Source: Clostridiales bacterium (GTDB taxonomy: Bacteria > Bacillota > Clostridia > Christensenellales > Borkfalkiaceae). Taken from it: a stretch of 56,384 bases of DNA. Location of the stretch: positions 1 to 56,384 of the forward strand of contig SVHY01000008.1 in the NCBI GenBank assembly GCA_015055545.1, in the 5' to 3' direction. Made by a program: the position numbers and the translations under genes. Numbering within the stretch: position 1 is the stretch's first letter; every line of letters begins with the position of its first letter. The notes beneath the pieces were generated by a model. The model was not told where the DNA came from. It saw nothing but the letters and a program-made list of their open reading frames with translations, and did no database searches. Positions 17,586 to 25,059 of the stretch are shown here, one piece after another.

Positions 17586-18512
17586 TTAGCCTAACAGCAC
17601 GCTTATCCACACGATTACGCACACGACAATCCCTAAACTCGCATACTTAAAAAAGCGTTTCTTCTCCCCCACATCCTCGTCGCGTTCGGGCACGTTTTTA
17701 TCGAAGAATATCAAATACGCAAGCGTTCCTAAAAGGCAAATCGCGGACGGAATCACAATCGCTATTAACGCGGGCGTAGAAAAACTCGTTACGCCTATTT
17801 TCGTCAAAACCAAAATAAACGCGTTGTTTAAAAAGTGCGAAAGCATAGTCGGCAAAACACTCCCCGAACGCACGACCACGAGCGCGAAACACACCCCGCA
17901 ACAAAACTGATACACCGTTTGCGCAGGGTTTTGATGATAGAGCGAGAACAACGCGCCGCATATCACCACCGCCCAGCCCGTTTTAAACGAACGAAGTCCA
18001 CTAAGCAACACGCCGCGGAACATCACTTCTTCCATGACGGCAGGAAGTAGCGCTACCACTATAAGCACGCCGACAAACCCCAACCCGTCCAAGCTCGGCA
18101 AAAGGATTTCCGAACCCTCGTAACCGATATGTTCAAGGGCGCGCAAAAACAGAGAGTTAAGTTCGGAAAGGGACAATAATCCAATCTGCAATAAAATAGC
18201 TACAACGTAGTATTTATAAGGGCATTTGCGTATTTTGAGCGCAACGCTTTTGGGTTTCTTACTATAACTTAAAACATATAGTAAAAGCAGAAAAAACGCG
18301 ATTTGCGGCATTAAAAAGGACAAATAAAGATACCAATCACTTTGCGCGTAATTCTCTTGTTTGGTCAAACCGAGCAACGATAACACAATCAAAACCACGA
18401 AAAATAACAACGTTGGCAAAACGCTTGCAATAGAAAACGCCGCCCCTGCCGCTTTTGCGGGGGTGTAGTCGCCCAAGAACGATGTTTTGTTTTGCTCACG
18501 TTGATTTTTCAT
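17586..18512 (-). CDS. CPBP family intramembrane glutamic endopeptidase (CAAX/Abi protease), leaderless transcript
   Basis: 308 aa with about eight membrane segments. The catalytic motifs are present: EEVMFRGVLLSGLRS (motif 1, EExxxR), FSLYHQNPAQTVYQF (motif 2 with His), and SHFLNNAFI (motif 3, HxxxN). These proteins are intramembrane proteases, some involved in bacteriocin self-immunity or prenyl-protein processing; the role here is unknown. The -10 box ends 6 bp before the ATG and no Shine-Dalgarno sequence is visible, so the mRNA probably begins at the start codon. rlmH follows closely. Confidence 0.88.
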   Translation of the reverse strand: MKNQREQNKTSFLGDYTPAKAAGAAFSIASVLPTLLFFVVLIVLSLLGLTKQENYAQSDWYLYLSFLMPQIAFFLLLLYVLSYSKKPKSVALKIRKCPYKYYVVAILLQIGLLSLSELNSLFLRALEHIGYEGSEILLPSLDGLGFVGVLIVVALLPAVMEEVMFRGVLLSGLRSFKTGWAVVICGALFSLYHQNPAQTVYQFCCGVCFALVVVRSGSVLPTMLSHFLNNAFILVLTKIGVTSFSTPALIAIVIPSAICLLGTLAYLIFFDKNVPERDEDVGEKKRFFKYASLGIVVCVIVWISVLLG

Positions 18513-18518
18513 AGTTAT

Positions 18519-18547
18519 ATTATAACAAATTTCTATGGATTTGCAAA
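18519..18547 (-). promoter_or_regulatory. Promoter of the CPBP-rlmH-M14-tadA cluster
   Basis: On the minus strand TTTGCA (18542-18547), 17 bp and TATAAT (18519-18524). The expected transcription start, about 7 nt after the -10, falls on the ATG at 18512. Confidence 0.75.
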
Positions 18548-18590
18548 CAAAAAAAGGACGGTTGGGGAAATTTCCCGCGCCCTTTTTTCA
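18546..18590 (-). terminator. Terminator of the spoIIA operon
   Basis: On the minus strand AAAAAAGGGCG and CGTCCTTTTTTT pair around an inner CGGGAAATTTCCC stretch. It directly follows the sigF stop. Confidence 0.8.
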
Positions 18591-19313
18591 GCCGATGAGT
18601 TTTTCACGAAATTCTTTGATGATACGGTTTTCTATCCGCGACACTTGTACTTGGCTCACGCCGATTTTTTCTGCGACCTCGCTTTGGGTCATATCCCGAA
18701 AATACCGCAAAACGATAATTTTCTTATCCCGTTCGGATAAATCGTCTATCGCGCCGCGCAACAACATTCTATCCAACCAATCGTCTTGATTATCCGCGGC
18801 GGGCAACGTTTCGATCAGTTCGCGTTCTTTGCCGTCCTTAAATTCCGAACCGCTTTGCAAGGAAACGGGCATTTTGGACGAACCCATCGTGAACACCGCT
18901 TCCGCCTCGTCCATTCCAAACGCCTTGGCTATTTCTCCGACGGTGGGTTGTTTGCCGTGTTTCAAGACGTATTCTTCCACGAACGCGTTCATTTCCTTTG
19001 CCGTCTGCTTCATCGCGCGCGACACTTTCACTGAACCGTCGTCGCGCATAAAACGCTTAATTTCACCCGCTATCATCGGCACGGCGTACGTGGAAAACTT
19101 CACGTTAAAGCTTTCGTCAAAGCCCGCTATCGCTTTCAAAAAACCCATGCACCCGATTTGGAACAAATCGTCGTAATCCACGCCCTTGCCTAAATACCGT
19201 TTCACGATACATTTGACGAGCGATACGTTTTCTGAAATGAGCGTTTCTTTCGCGCTCGCCTCGCCCGTTTTCGCCCGTCTTATATATTCGATTGTCGTTT
19301 TTTCGTCAAGCAT
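18588..19313 (-). CDS. sigF: RNA polymerase sporulation sigma factor SigF
   Basis: 241 aa, sigma-70 family. SigF is the first forespore-specific sigma factor. Region 2 (LIENVSLVKCIVKRY-like LISENVSLVKCIVKRYL; DYDDLFQIGCMGFLKAI; KFSTYAVPMIAGEIKR), region 3 (VSRAMKQTAKEM) and region 4 (LSERDKKIIVLRYFRDMTQSEVAEKIGVSQVQVSRIE) are complete. Its position as third gene after spoIIAA and spoIIAB identifies SigF rather than SigG. The start overlaps spoIIAB by 8 bp. Confidence 0.94.
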   Translation of the reverse strand: MLDEKTTIEYIRRAKTGEASAKETLISENVSLVKCIVKRYLGKGVDYDDLFQIGCMGFLKAIAGFDESFNVKFSTYAVPMIAGEIKRFMRDDGSVKVSRAMKQTAKEMNAFVEEYVLKHGKQPTVGEIAKAFGMDEAEAVFTMGSSKMPVSLQSGSEFKDGKERELIETLPAADNQDDWLDRMLLRGAIDDLSERDKKIIVLRYFRDMTQSEVAEKIGVSQVQVSRIENRIIKEFREKLIG

Positions 19314-19824
19314 CTACCCGTTCCCTTACGTCTGCGTTCTGTTCCTCTTTATCCCACGCGCCGATTTTTCGTAGCATACGCACCACCGTACCCGCGTCCT
19401 TTTTACTTTCTACGGAAAAGCCGTCCATAAACGTTTGCATAATCGTGAACCCCATGCCCGAACGTTCTTCGCCTGCGAGCGTCGTATAAAAAGGTGTGAG
19501 CGCCTGTTCCACGTTATCAATTCCACAACCGAAATCGGTGATTTCGATATGTAAAATCCCCCGTCTTTCCCCTTCCATTTCCGAGAAAGGACTATATACG
19601 GGCGCTTTTTCTATTTTGCAGTTAATGATAATACGGTTATTTTCCCCGCCGTTTGCATAGGCGTGTACAATACAGTTCGTCACCGCTTCGCTTACCGCCG
19701 TTTTAATATCCGAAAGCTCGGTGAGCGTAGGATTAAGCGACAGAGCAAACGCCGCCACCGCGCTACGGGCAAACGATTCGTTTTCACTGACCGCTAAAAG
19801 CTCTAATTTCATATAATTTTCCAT
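19306..19824 (-). CDS. spoIIAB: Anti-sigma F factor / serine kinase SpoIIAB
   Basis: 172 aa. A GHKL-type ATPase kinase that binds SigF and phosphorylates SpoIIAA. N box ESFARSAVAAF and TAVSEAVTNCIVHAY (N-box with the ATP-Mg asparagine), G1 DFGCGIDNV, and G2 ERSGMGFTIMQTFMD match B. subtilis SpoIIAB closely. It is longer than the usual 140-150 aa: there is an insert of about 15 residues (around 70-90, APVYSPFSEMEGERRG) and a charged tail of about 20 residues (KEEQNADVRERVDA). The insert lies before the ATP-lid half; its effect is unknown. Confidence 0.95.
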   Translation of the reverse strand: MENYMKLELLAVSENESFARSAVAAFALSLNPTLTELSDIKTAVSEAVTNCIVHAYANGGENNRIIINCKIEKAPVYSPFSEMEGERRGILHIEITDFGCGIDNVEQALTPFYTTLAGEERSGMGFTIMQTFMDGFSVESKKDAGTVVRMLRKIGAWDKEEQNADVRERVDA

Positions 19825-19837
19825 TCTTCTCTCTCCT

Positions 19838-20146
19838 TTACACGCGGGGCATGAGCGTATACACGCCGCTCATAGATAATATTTTGTCCGTTTCCTGTGT
19901 GGGATTGCTGATATACGCGGGTACGCCTAAGCGTTGAAAGGTTTTGTACCTGCCTATCAAAAATCCTATCCCCGTCGAGTCCATAAACGATACGCCTTTC
20001 AAATCAAAGAGCGCGCGATTCGCGTGTGCGTATTTTTCGGCAAGCTTGTCCGCCTCTATGCGCGTTTGCCGCGCGGAATGTTCGTCCAGCTCACCGCAAA
20101 GCGTTATGTATAGCACGCCGCGACTGCAATTTGCGGAAATTTTCAT
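19838..20146 (-). CDS. spoIIAA: Anti-sigma F factor antagonist SpoIIAA
   Basis: 102 aa STAS-domain protein. When unphosphorylated it binds SpoIIAB and releases SigF in the forespore. The phosphorylation site is in SFMDSTGIGFLIGRYK (serine of DST). First gene of spoIIAA-spoIIAB-sigF, with GGAGG 8 bp before the ATG. I could not find a convincing SigH-type promoter upstream; a lone TATAAT is at about 20178-20183 without a good -35. Confidence 0.95.
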   Translation of the reverse strand: MKISANCSRGVLYITLCGELDEHSARQTRIEADKLAEKYAHANRALFDLKGVSFMDSTGIGFLIGRYKTFQRLGVPAYISNPTQETDKILSMSGVYTLMPRV

Positions 20147-20273
20147 GCGCTTACCTCCAACGTTTTTTGCATAGCAATATTATAAAAGACAGAACGAAAA
20201 AAATTTTGCCCAATTCCGTCGATTGTTTTTTTATTTTGTCGAAAACTTTTTTCGTGTTTTTTAGCAAAATCAC

Positions 20274-20302
20274 TTGACTTTTCATGCAAAATCGTTTATT
20301 AT
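20274..20302 (+). promoter_or_regulatory. tRNA promoter
   Basis: TTGACT (20274-20279), a 17-bp spacer and TATTAT (20297-20302), 41 bp before the first tRNA. Confidence 0.7.
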
Positions 20303-20343
20303 TATCAAGCATTGTGTGTTTGAAGTTTCTCAATAACACATTC

Positions 20344-20420
20344 GGGCCTTTAGCTCAGTTGGTTAGAGCTGCCGGCTCATAACCGGCTGGTCCACGGTTC
20401 GAGTCCGTGAGGGCCCACCA
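20344..20420 (+). tRNA. tRNA-Ile2 (CAU anticodon, lysidine type)
   Basis: 77 nt with CCA encoded. The acceptor stem GGGCCTT pairs with AGGGCCC, D arm AGCTCAGTTGGTTAGAGCT, anticodon loop CTCATAA, T arm GGTTCGAGTCC. The anticodon is CAT, but the body closely resembles tRNA-Ile2 rather than tRNA-Met, including C-G pairs at positions 4-69 and 5-68 that TilS recognises. It would be modified to LAU by TilS and read AUA. A predictor by anticodon alone would call it Met. Confidence 0.85.
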
Positions 20421-20441
20421 AAATTACATACTATCCCAAAC

Positions 20442-20518
20442 GGCCCAATAGCTCAGTTGGTTAGAGCGCCAGCCTGTCACGCTGGAGGTCGACGGTTCGA
20501 GCCCGTTTTGGGTCGCCA
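20442..20518 (+). tRNA. tRNA-Asp (GUC)
   Basis: 77 nt with CCA encoded. Acceptor stem GGCCCAA pairs with TTGGGTC, discriminator G73 as required for Asp, anticodon loop CTGTCAC with GTC, T arm GGTTCGAGCCC. It lies 21 bp after tRNA-Ile2 and shares its promoter and terminator. Confidence 0.97.
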
Positions 20519-20557
20519 ACGAAAAAGACTATCTTCACGATAGTCTTTTTCGTTTTT
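20519..20557 (+). terminator. Terminator of the tRNA pair
   Basis: ACGAAAAAGACTATC (20519-20533) pairs perfectly with GATAGTCTTTTTCGT (20539-20553), followed by T's. Confidence 0.92.
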
Positions 20558-20571
20558 TAAAATCTCGCACG

Positions 20572-20603
20572 AAAAAAGGCAAAACCGAAGTTTTGCCTTT
20601 TTT
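20572..20603 (-). terminator. Terminator of the InlB-repeat lipoprotein gene
   Basis: AAAAAAGGCAAAAC and GTTTTGCCTTTTTT pair around CGAA; the stem reads as a terminator in both directions. Confidence 0.85.
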
Positions 20604-20618
20604 GATTTGTTTTTTCAA

Positions 20619-23315
20619 TTAAGATGCCATAGCAATATGGAACGTAAACGAACAAGTATCGTTTCCACCTAAATCGCCCACTTTAAGGTAATAGGTTTCA
20701 CCAGCCTCTAATTCATGACATATAAAGAAATTCGTTCCAGAGGTAATATGTTGATACCCGCTATCTACATCATCGTCTTCAGCTAAGTAGTTTTCAAAAT
20801 CCGAACCGTATAAAAATCCTTGCGAATCCCCCGAAAGATCGGTAGAGTACATATAATAGTAGCCTGTGGTCGTCGGCGTAAACTTATAATACGCCCATTC
20901 GCCTGCGCTGTAAATTTGCACGCTGTACCCCGTGTTTAATTCGGCTGTTTTTGCCGTTTCAAAAGACGAACCTGCTTGATAGCACTTTACCCATTTTGCA
21001 ACGTATTTCATATCACCCGTTACAGAATCAAGCGTATACGTTTTTTCAGTCGTTACAAGGTCACCGTTTTCGTCGTACCAGCCAAGGAAATCGTAATTGT
21101 TGGCAGGTGCGGTTGCCGTCAACGTAGGAACAGTATACCCGTCTGCCGTATAATACCGTTCTACGCTTTCTTGCGTTTCTTTCGTTTCAGTATCGTACGT
21201 ATAATCGCTTACAACCCCACCGTCAGCAGGCAATTGAGCCCCTGTTACATAGAAATAGAAATTAGACGAATAACTGGAATTATAACGATACGTTCTTATA
21301 TAAATAACATCACCCGCATTCACTGTAATATCCAAAGACGAATAGTAGTAATCATAAGCAACAGAAGTATTAGAACAAATCGTCATATTTTGCGTTGCGT
21401 TGTAAACATACAAATAAGTATCATAACGATATGAAGAAGAGTAATAATTTCTATAGTACAGTGTATATGTTCCGCTAGTCAAAGCGTGAAAATATCTATA
21501 CTCCGCATACGAAGAAGAACTACCATAGGTTGTAAAGCTATAAGCAGCAGAACTATTATTATAATAGAAAGGATCAAAAATATAATTTCCAGAACCAGAC
21601 GTATTCATATAATACCAACCAGCATATAACGTCATGTCGCCCGTCACTTCGGACGTGAAATCGTACAGGTTTTCGCAAGAAGCTTCCGTATACCAACCCG
21701 TGAATACGTAACCGCTATACGTAGGAATGGTAGACGGATATTGCAAGCCGTTGTCTTTGGTGACCATTTGCGGCGCAATCGTACCGCTACCGCCGTTCAA
21801 ATCGAACGATACGACAGGTGCGTTATAATAAGCATACGTTTCATAATCAATAGAAATCGTATATACGTCTACTTTATCGTAGTAGGCTTCATCCGACGCG
21901 TCGGAGATAAGATACGTACCGCCGCATTTCGCTTTTACGGTGTATACCACTTGGTCTTCTTCATTCCATTCGATATCTTCGCCGCTAATCGTATAGGACG
22001 TGTACGACGTAGTATAAGTAGAGCCATTCAAGGACAATTCGTATTCGCTTGCATTATATACGCTATTCCAAGAGAACGTATATTCATTGTCTTCCAAATC
22101 AAACGAGCAATACAAGTTCGTAGGCGTATTGAGTTTTACTTTATTTACGTAAGTAGAAGTATGCGAAGACTGATAGCCGCCGTTGTCGTACGCATAAACC
22201 GTTACGCTATACGAACCAACCATGTAATTAGACATATCGTATTTCGTTTCGTAAAGATAACCCGATACGTAGCTTCCGCCGATATATAATTCGTAATAAT
22301 CCGCGTTTTCTACACCGTTCCACGTCAAAACGGACGTAAACGGATCTAACGCGATACCCGTTACGCTATCAAGCATACCGTATTTGTAAGTAACCGAATT
22401 GTAGGAAGAATTCAACTTCGTTTCGCCGTCACCGTTCGCGCGGACGTCTACCGTATACGATCCGTACCCGTAACCACCTGCGTAGAAATCCCAAGACGTA
22501 CTGCTTACCGTCGTTTCATAAACGTACGAACCGTAAGAGCTGGAATATACGCGAACCGAATAACTATACGCGCCTTCTACTTCGTTCCACGTGAACGTAT
22601 TGCCGCTAACCGATATGACGGGTGCAGATAAATACGCGCTTGCTTTGTCTTCTTCTACCCATTCTGCGTACAATTCCAAACCGTCGCTTGTCACAACCGT
22701 GTTCATGTTGAATTTCGTCGTAAGGTCGCTGCCTTGCCACCAGCCTCTAAACACGTAACCTTCGCGTTCGGGTATGTACGTAACTTTGCCTTCTTCCGTC
22801 GAAAGCGTTACTACTTCCGCGCCATCGTAGTTAAGGTTAAACCGAACGTCGTATTCTTGTACGTCTTTCTTCCAAATCGCGTAAAGCGTTACGTTCGTCG
22901 TTACCTTTTGCGTAGCGTCCCACTTCGTACCGTTTGCCAACTGCCAACCGTTTAACACGTAACCGTCGCGCGTAGGCGTAGGCATCGTCAACGTCGAGTT
23001 TACGTTTACCACTTGCACAGAGTCCGCTTCATTTTCAAATTCACCGTAACCAGCGTCGAAAATGACCATAACCTGTGCGGTTGCGCCGCCGTTTCCGCCC
23101 TCGTCCGTATTACCATCATCGGTGTTACCGTCGTCGGTGTTACCATCGTCGGTATTACCGCCACCGCCAAGGCCGCCCAAGCCGCCAAGGCCACCTGTAC
23201 CCGTGCCGCCCGTGCCTGCATTTTCGTCATCTTTACAAGCCGCGAACCCGCACGCCGCCGTACCAACGCACAGACATGCCAGCAAGCTGATGAGCACTTT
23301 CTTCATTTTTTGCAT
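20619..23315 (-). CDS. Surface lipoprotein with InlB B-repeats and a pre-peptidase-like C-terminal domain
   Basis: 898 aa. Signal peptide with lipobox at CGFAAC (Cys about 22 or 27). A low-complexity linker (about 33-78) of GGLGG and NTDDG repeats follows, encoded by 15-bp tandem repeats. InlB B-type repeats (each ending GW...LYAxW) lie at about 80-150, 153-220, 510-575 and 745-795. Between them are fibronectin-III-like modules (FTWNEVEGAYSYSVRVY; LTWNGVENADYYELYI; FSWNSVYNASEYELSL). The Tyr-rich C-terminus (EWAYYKFTPTTTGYYYM; LEAGETYYLKVG) resembles a bacterial pre-peptidase C-terminal domain. Probably an adhesin or binding protein; no catalytic motif seen. The ATG at 23315 has GGAGG 9 bp upstream. 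It is monocistronic. Confidence 0.85.
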   Translation of the reverse strand: MQKMKKVLISLLACLCVGTAACGFAACKDDENAGTGGTGTGGLGGLGGLGGGGNTDDGNTDDGNTDDGNTDEGGNGGATAQVMVIFDAGYGEFENEADSVQVVNVNSTLTMPTPTRDGYVLNGWQLANGTKWDATQKVTTNVTLYAIWKKDVQEYDVRFNLNYDGAEVVTLSTEEGKVTYIPEREGYVFRGWWQGSDLTTKFNMNTVVTSDGLELYAEWVEEDKASAYLSAPVISVSGNTFTWNEVEGAYSYSVRVYSSSYGSYVYETTVSSTSWDFYAGGYGYGSYTVDVRANGDGETKLNSSYNSVTYKYGMLDSVTGIALDPFTSVLTWNGVENADYYELYIGGSYVSGYLYETKYDMSNYMVGSYSVTVYAYDNGGYQSSHTSTYVNKVKLNTPTNLYCSFDLEDNEYTFSWNSVYNASEYELSLNGSTYTTSYTSYTISGEDIEWNEEDQVVYTVKAKCGGTYLISDASDEAYYDKVDVYTISIDYETYAYYNAPVVSFDLNGGSGTIAPQMVTKDNGLQYPSTIPTYSGYVFTGWYTEASCENLYDFTSEVTGDMTLYAGWYYMNTSGSGNYIFDPFYYNNSSAAYSFTTYGSSSSYAEYRYFHALTSGTYTLYYRNYYSSSYRYDTYLYVYNATQNMTICSNTSVAYDYYYSSLDITVNAGDVIYIRTYRYNSSYSSNFYFYVTGAQLPADGGVVSDYTYDTETKETQESVERYYTADGYTVPTLTATAPANNYDFLGWYDENGDLVTTEKTYTLDSVTGDMKYVAKWVKCYQAGSSFETAKTAELNTGYSVQIYSAGEWAYYKFTPTTTGYYYMYSTDLSGDSQGFLYGSDFENYLAEDDDVDSGYQHITSGTNFFICHELEAGETYYLKVGDLGGNDTCSFTFHIAMAS
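23097..23165. repeat. 15-bp coding tandem repeat (NTDDG linker)
   Basis: About four imperfect copies of a 15-bp unit around GGTGTTACCGTCGTC encode NTDDG repeats, and are followed by GGLGG-coding repeats. Such tracts change copy number easily and lengthen or shorten the linker in frame. Confidence 0.8.
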
Positions 23316-23369
23316 AATGAAATGCCTCCATATAATTATTTTTTATTTTTTTGCTCTTTTAATAATCAT

Positions 23370-23405
23370 TTGTTTTGCGTTAGCAAAACAAAAAACGTAC
23401 GTTTT
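23370..23405. repeat. Adjacent palindromes in the leader of the InlB-repeat lipoprotein gene
   Basis: TTGTTTTGC-GTTA-GCAAAACAA (23370-23391) is a 9-bp perfect inverted repeat, immediately followed by the palindrome AAAACGTACGTTTT (23392-23405). Both lie between the promoter and the start codon. Confidence 0.7.
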
Positions 23406-23482
23406 GAAAAATTAAACAAACACCGCCGTCACCCTTTCGTGTGGCGCAGCGTTCCCTTATATATTATTCGTCTTATATTAAT

Positions 23483-23511
23483 ATTCTACCAAACCATCCA
23501 TAGATTGTCAA
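23483..23511 (-). promoter_or_regulatory. Promoter of the InlB-repeat lipoprotein gene
   Basis: On the minus strand TTGACA (23506-23511), 17 bp and TAGAAT (23483-23488). The predicted 5' leader is about 160 nt, long enough to hold regulatory structure. Confidence 0.8.
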
Positions 23512-23572
23512 TGCTTTTACTATATCTTTGATGAAAAATGTCGAATTTTTCCTTGGTAATTTTAGGTTTGAC

Positions 23573-23608
23573 AGCAAAAAACAGCCTATCTTGCGATAAG
23601 CTGTTTTT
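23573..23608 (-). terminator. Terminator of tuf / str operon
   Basis: On the minus strand AAAAACAGCTTATC-GCAA-GATAGGCTGTTTTTT, a 9-bp core stem with one G-U pair and A/T flanks, 25 bp after the tuf stop. Confidence 0.9.
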
Positions 23609-23632
23609 GAGTTCGTTTAGGAAACCTTAAAC

Positions 23633-24853
23633 TTATTTAAGGATTTTCGCGATAACACCAGAACCAACCGTTCTGCCGCCTTCACGGATAGCGAAACGAA
23701 GACCTTCTTCCAAAGCTACGGGCTTGATAAGAACAACTTTCATTTCGATGTTGTCGCCGGGCATAACCATTTCTACGCCTTCGGGAAGTTCGATCATACC
23801 GGTAACGTCCGTCGTACGAACGAAGAATTGAGGTCTGTAGTGGTTGAAGAACGCCGTATGACGACCACCTTCTTCCTTCGTCAAAACGTATACTTGAGCC
23901 GTGAATTCCGTACCAGTTGCAACCGAACCGGGTTTCGCGATAACTTGACCCTTTTGGATATCCGTTCTGTTGATACCACGAAGCAACGCACCTACGTTGT
24001 CGCCTGCTTGCGCTTCGTCAAGCATCTTGTGGAACATTTCAAGACCCGTCAATACGGTGGAGATGGGTTTGTCTACCAAACCAACGATTTCAGCGGGTTC
24101 ACCAACGTGCGCAACACCTCTTTCTACACGACCGGTAGCAACCGTACCACGACCAGAAATCGTGAACACGTCTTCTACAGGGAGAAGGAAAGGTTTGGAA
24201 TCTTCACGAGCGGGCGTAGGGATATAGGAATCTACTGCGTCCATGAGTTCAAGGATAGGAGCAACTGCGGGATCTGCCATGATTTCGTCAGCAGGTCTGC
24301 CAGAGCTTGCAGCTTCGAGCGCCTTCAACGCAGAACCGCGAATGATGGGCGTATCGTCGCCAGGGAAGTCGTAGGAAGAGAGCAAGTCTCTGATGTCCAT
24401 GTCAACAAGGTCAAGGAGTTCTTCGTCGTCAACGAGGTCCGTCTTGTTCATGAATACTACGATGTAAGGAACGCCTACCTGACGAGCAAGCAGGATGTGT
24501 TCACGCGTTTGGGGCATAGGACCGTCGGTAGCAGCACAAACAAGGATAGCACCGTCCATTTGCGCAGCACCCGTGATCATGTTTTTAACGTAGTCCGCGT
24601 GACCCGGGCAGTCAACGTGTGCATAGTGACGTGCGTCCGTTTGATATTCAACGTGCGCCGTGTTGATTGTGATACCACGTGCTCTTTCTTCGGGTGCCTT
24701 ATCGATTTCGTCATACTTCATCGCTTGCGCACCACCGCGAGCTGCCATTACCATCGTGATTGCCGCGGTCAAAGTCGTCTTACCGTGGTCAACGTGGCCG
24801 ATCGTACCGATGTTTACGTGGGGTTTACTTCTGTCAAATTTAGCTTTAGCCAT
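23633..24853 (-). CDS. tuf: Elongation factor Tu
   Basis: 406 aa. It delivers aminoacyl-tRNA to the ribosome. G1 [14 protein letters not shown]2 region [15 protein letters not shown]3 DCPGHADY and G4 NKTDLVD are intact. About ten residues longer than most bacterial EF-Tu, through an insert around 181-193 ([17 protein letters not shown]) just before [13 protein letters not shown]. Last gene of the str operon, with its own promoter at 24943-24971 as well. Confidence 0.98.
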   Translation of the reverse strand: MAKAKFDRSKPHVNIGTIGHVDHGKTTLTAAITMVMAARGGAQAMKYDEIDKAPEERARGITINTAHVEYQTDARHYAHVDCPGHADYVKNMITGAAQMDGAILVCAATDGPMPQTREHILLARQVGVPYIVVFMNKTDLVDDEELLDLVDMDIRDLLSSYDFPGDDTPIIRGSALKALEAASSGRPADEIMADPAVAPILELMDAVDSYIPTPAREDSKPFLLPVEDVFTISGRGTVATGRVERGVAHVGEPAEIVGLVDKPISTVLTGLEMFHKMLDEAQAGDNVGALLRGINRTDIQKGQVIAKPGSVATGTEFTAQVYVLTKEEGGRHTAFFNHYRPQFFVRTTDVTGMIELPEGVEMVMPGDNIEMKVVLIKPVALEEGLRFAIREGGRTVGSGVIAKILK

Positions 24854-24942
24854 TTTTAAATCCTCCGATTTATCTTATAATTTTTTTATTTTTTAGTTCT
24901 TTTTATCCGACATAACGGGTTTGCCGTTTTTTGGACATTCCT

Positions 24943-24971
24943 ATTATATCTTAATTTTACAAATTTATCAA
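24943..24971 (-). promoter_or_regulatory. tuf promoter
   Basis: On the minus strand TTGATA (24966-24971), 17 bp and TATAAT (24943-24948), within the 206-bp fusA-tuf gap. It allows extra tuf transcription beyond the str operon. Confidence 0.75.
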
Positions 24972-25059
24972 ATGTTTTGCGGGTGTTTTTGCAAAATTTT
25001 TCATAAACTTGTGCGTTTTTCCGCTATTTTTCAAGCGGAAAAACATTTTTCAACAAATT

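Noticed and set aside
20147-20200. SigH-type promoter of the spoIIA operon
   Set aside because: No AGGAWW box at proper spacing from a GAAT box could be found; only a lone TATAAT.
23410-23460. Cyclic-di-GMP riboswitch in the lipoprotein leader
   Set aside because: A CACGAAAGGGTGACGG stretch looked similar, but the conserved GACGCAAAGCC part is missing.
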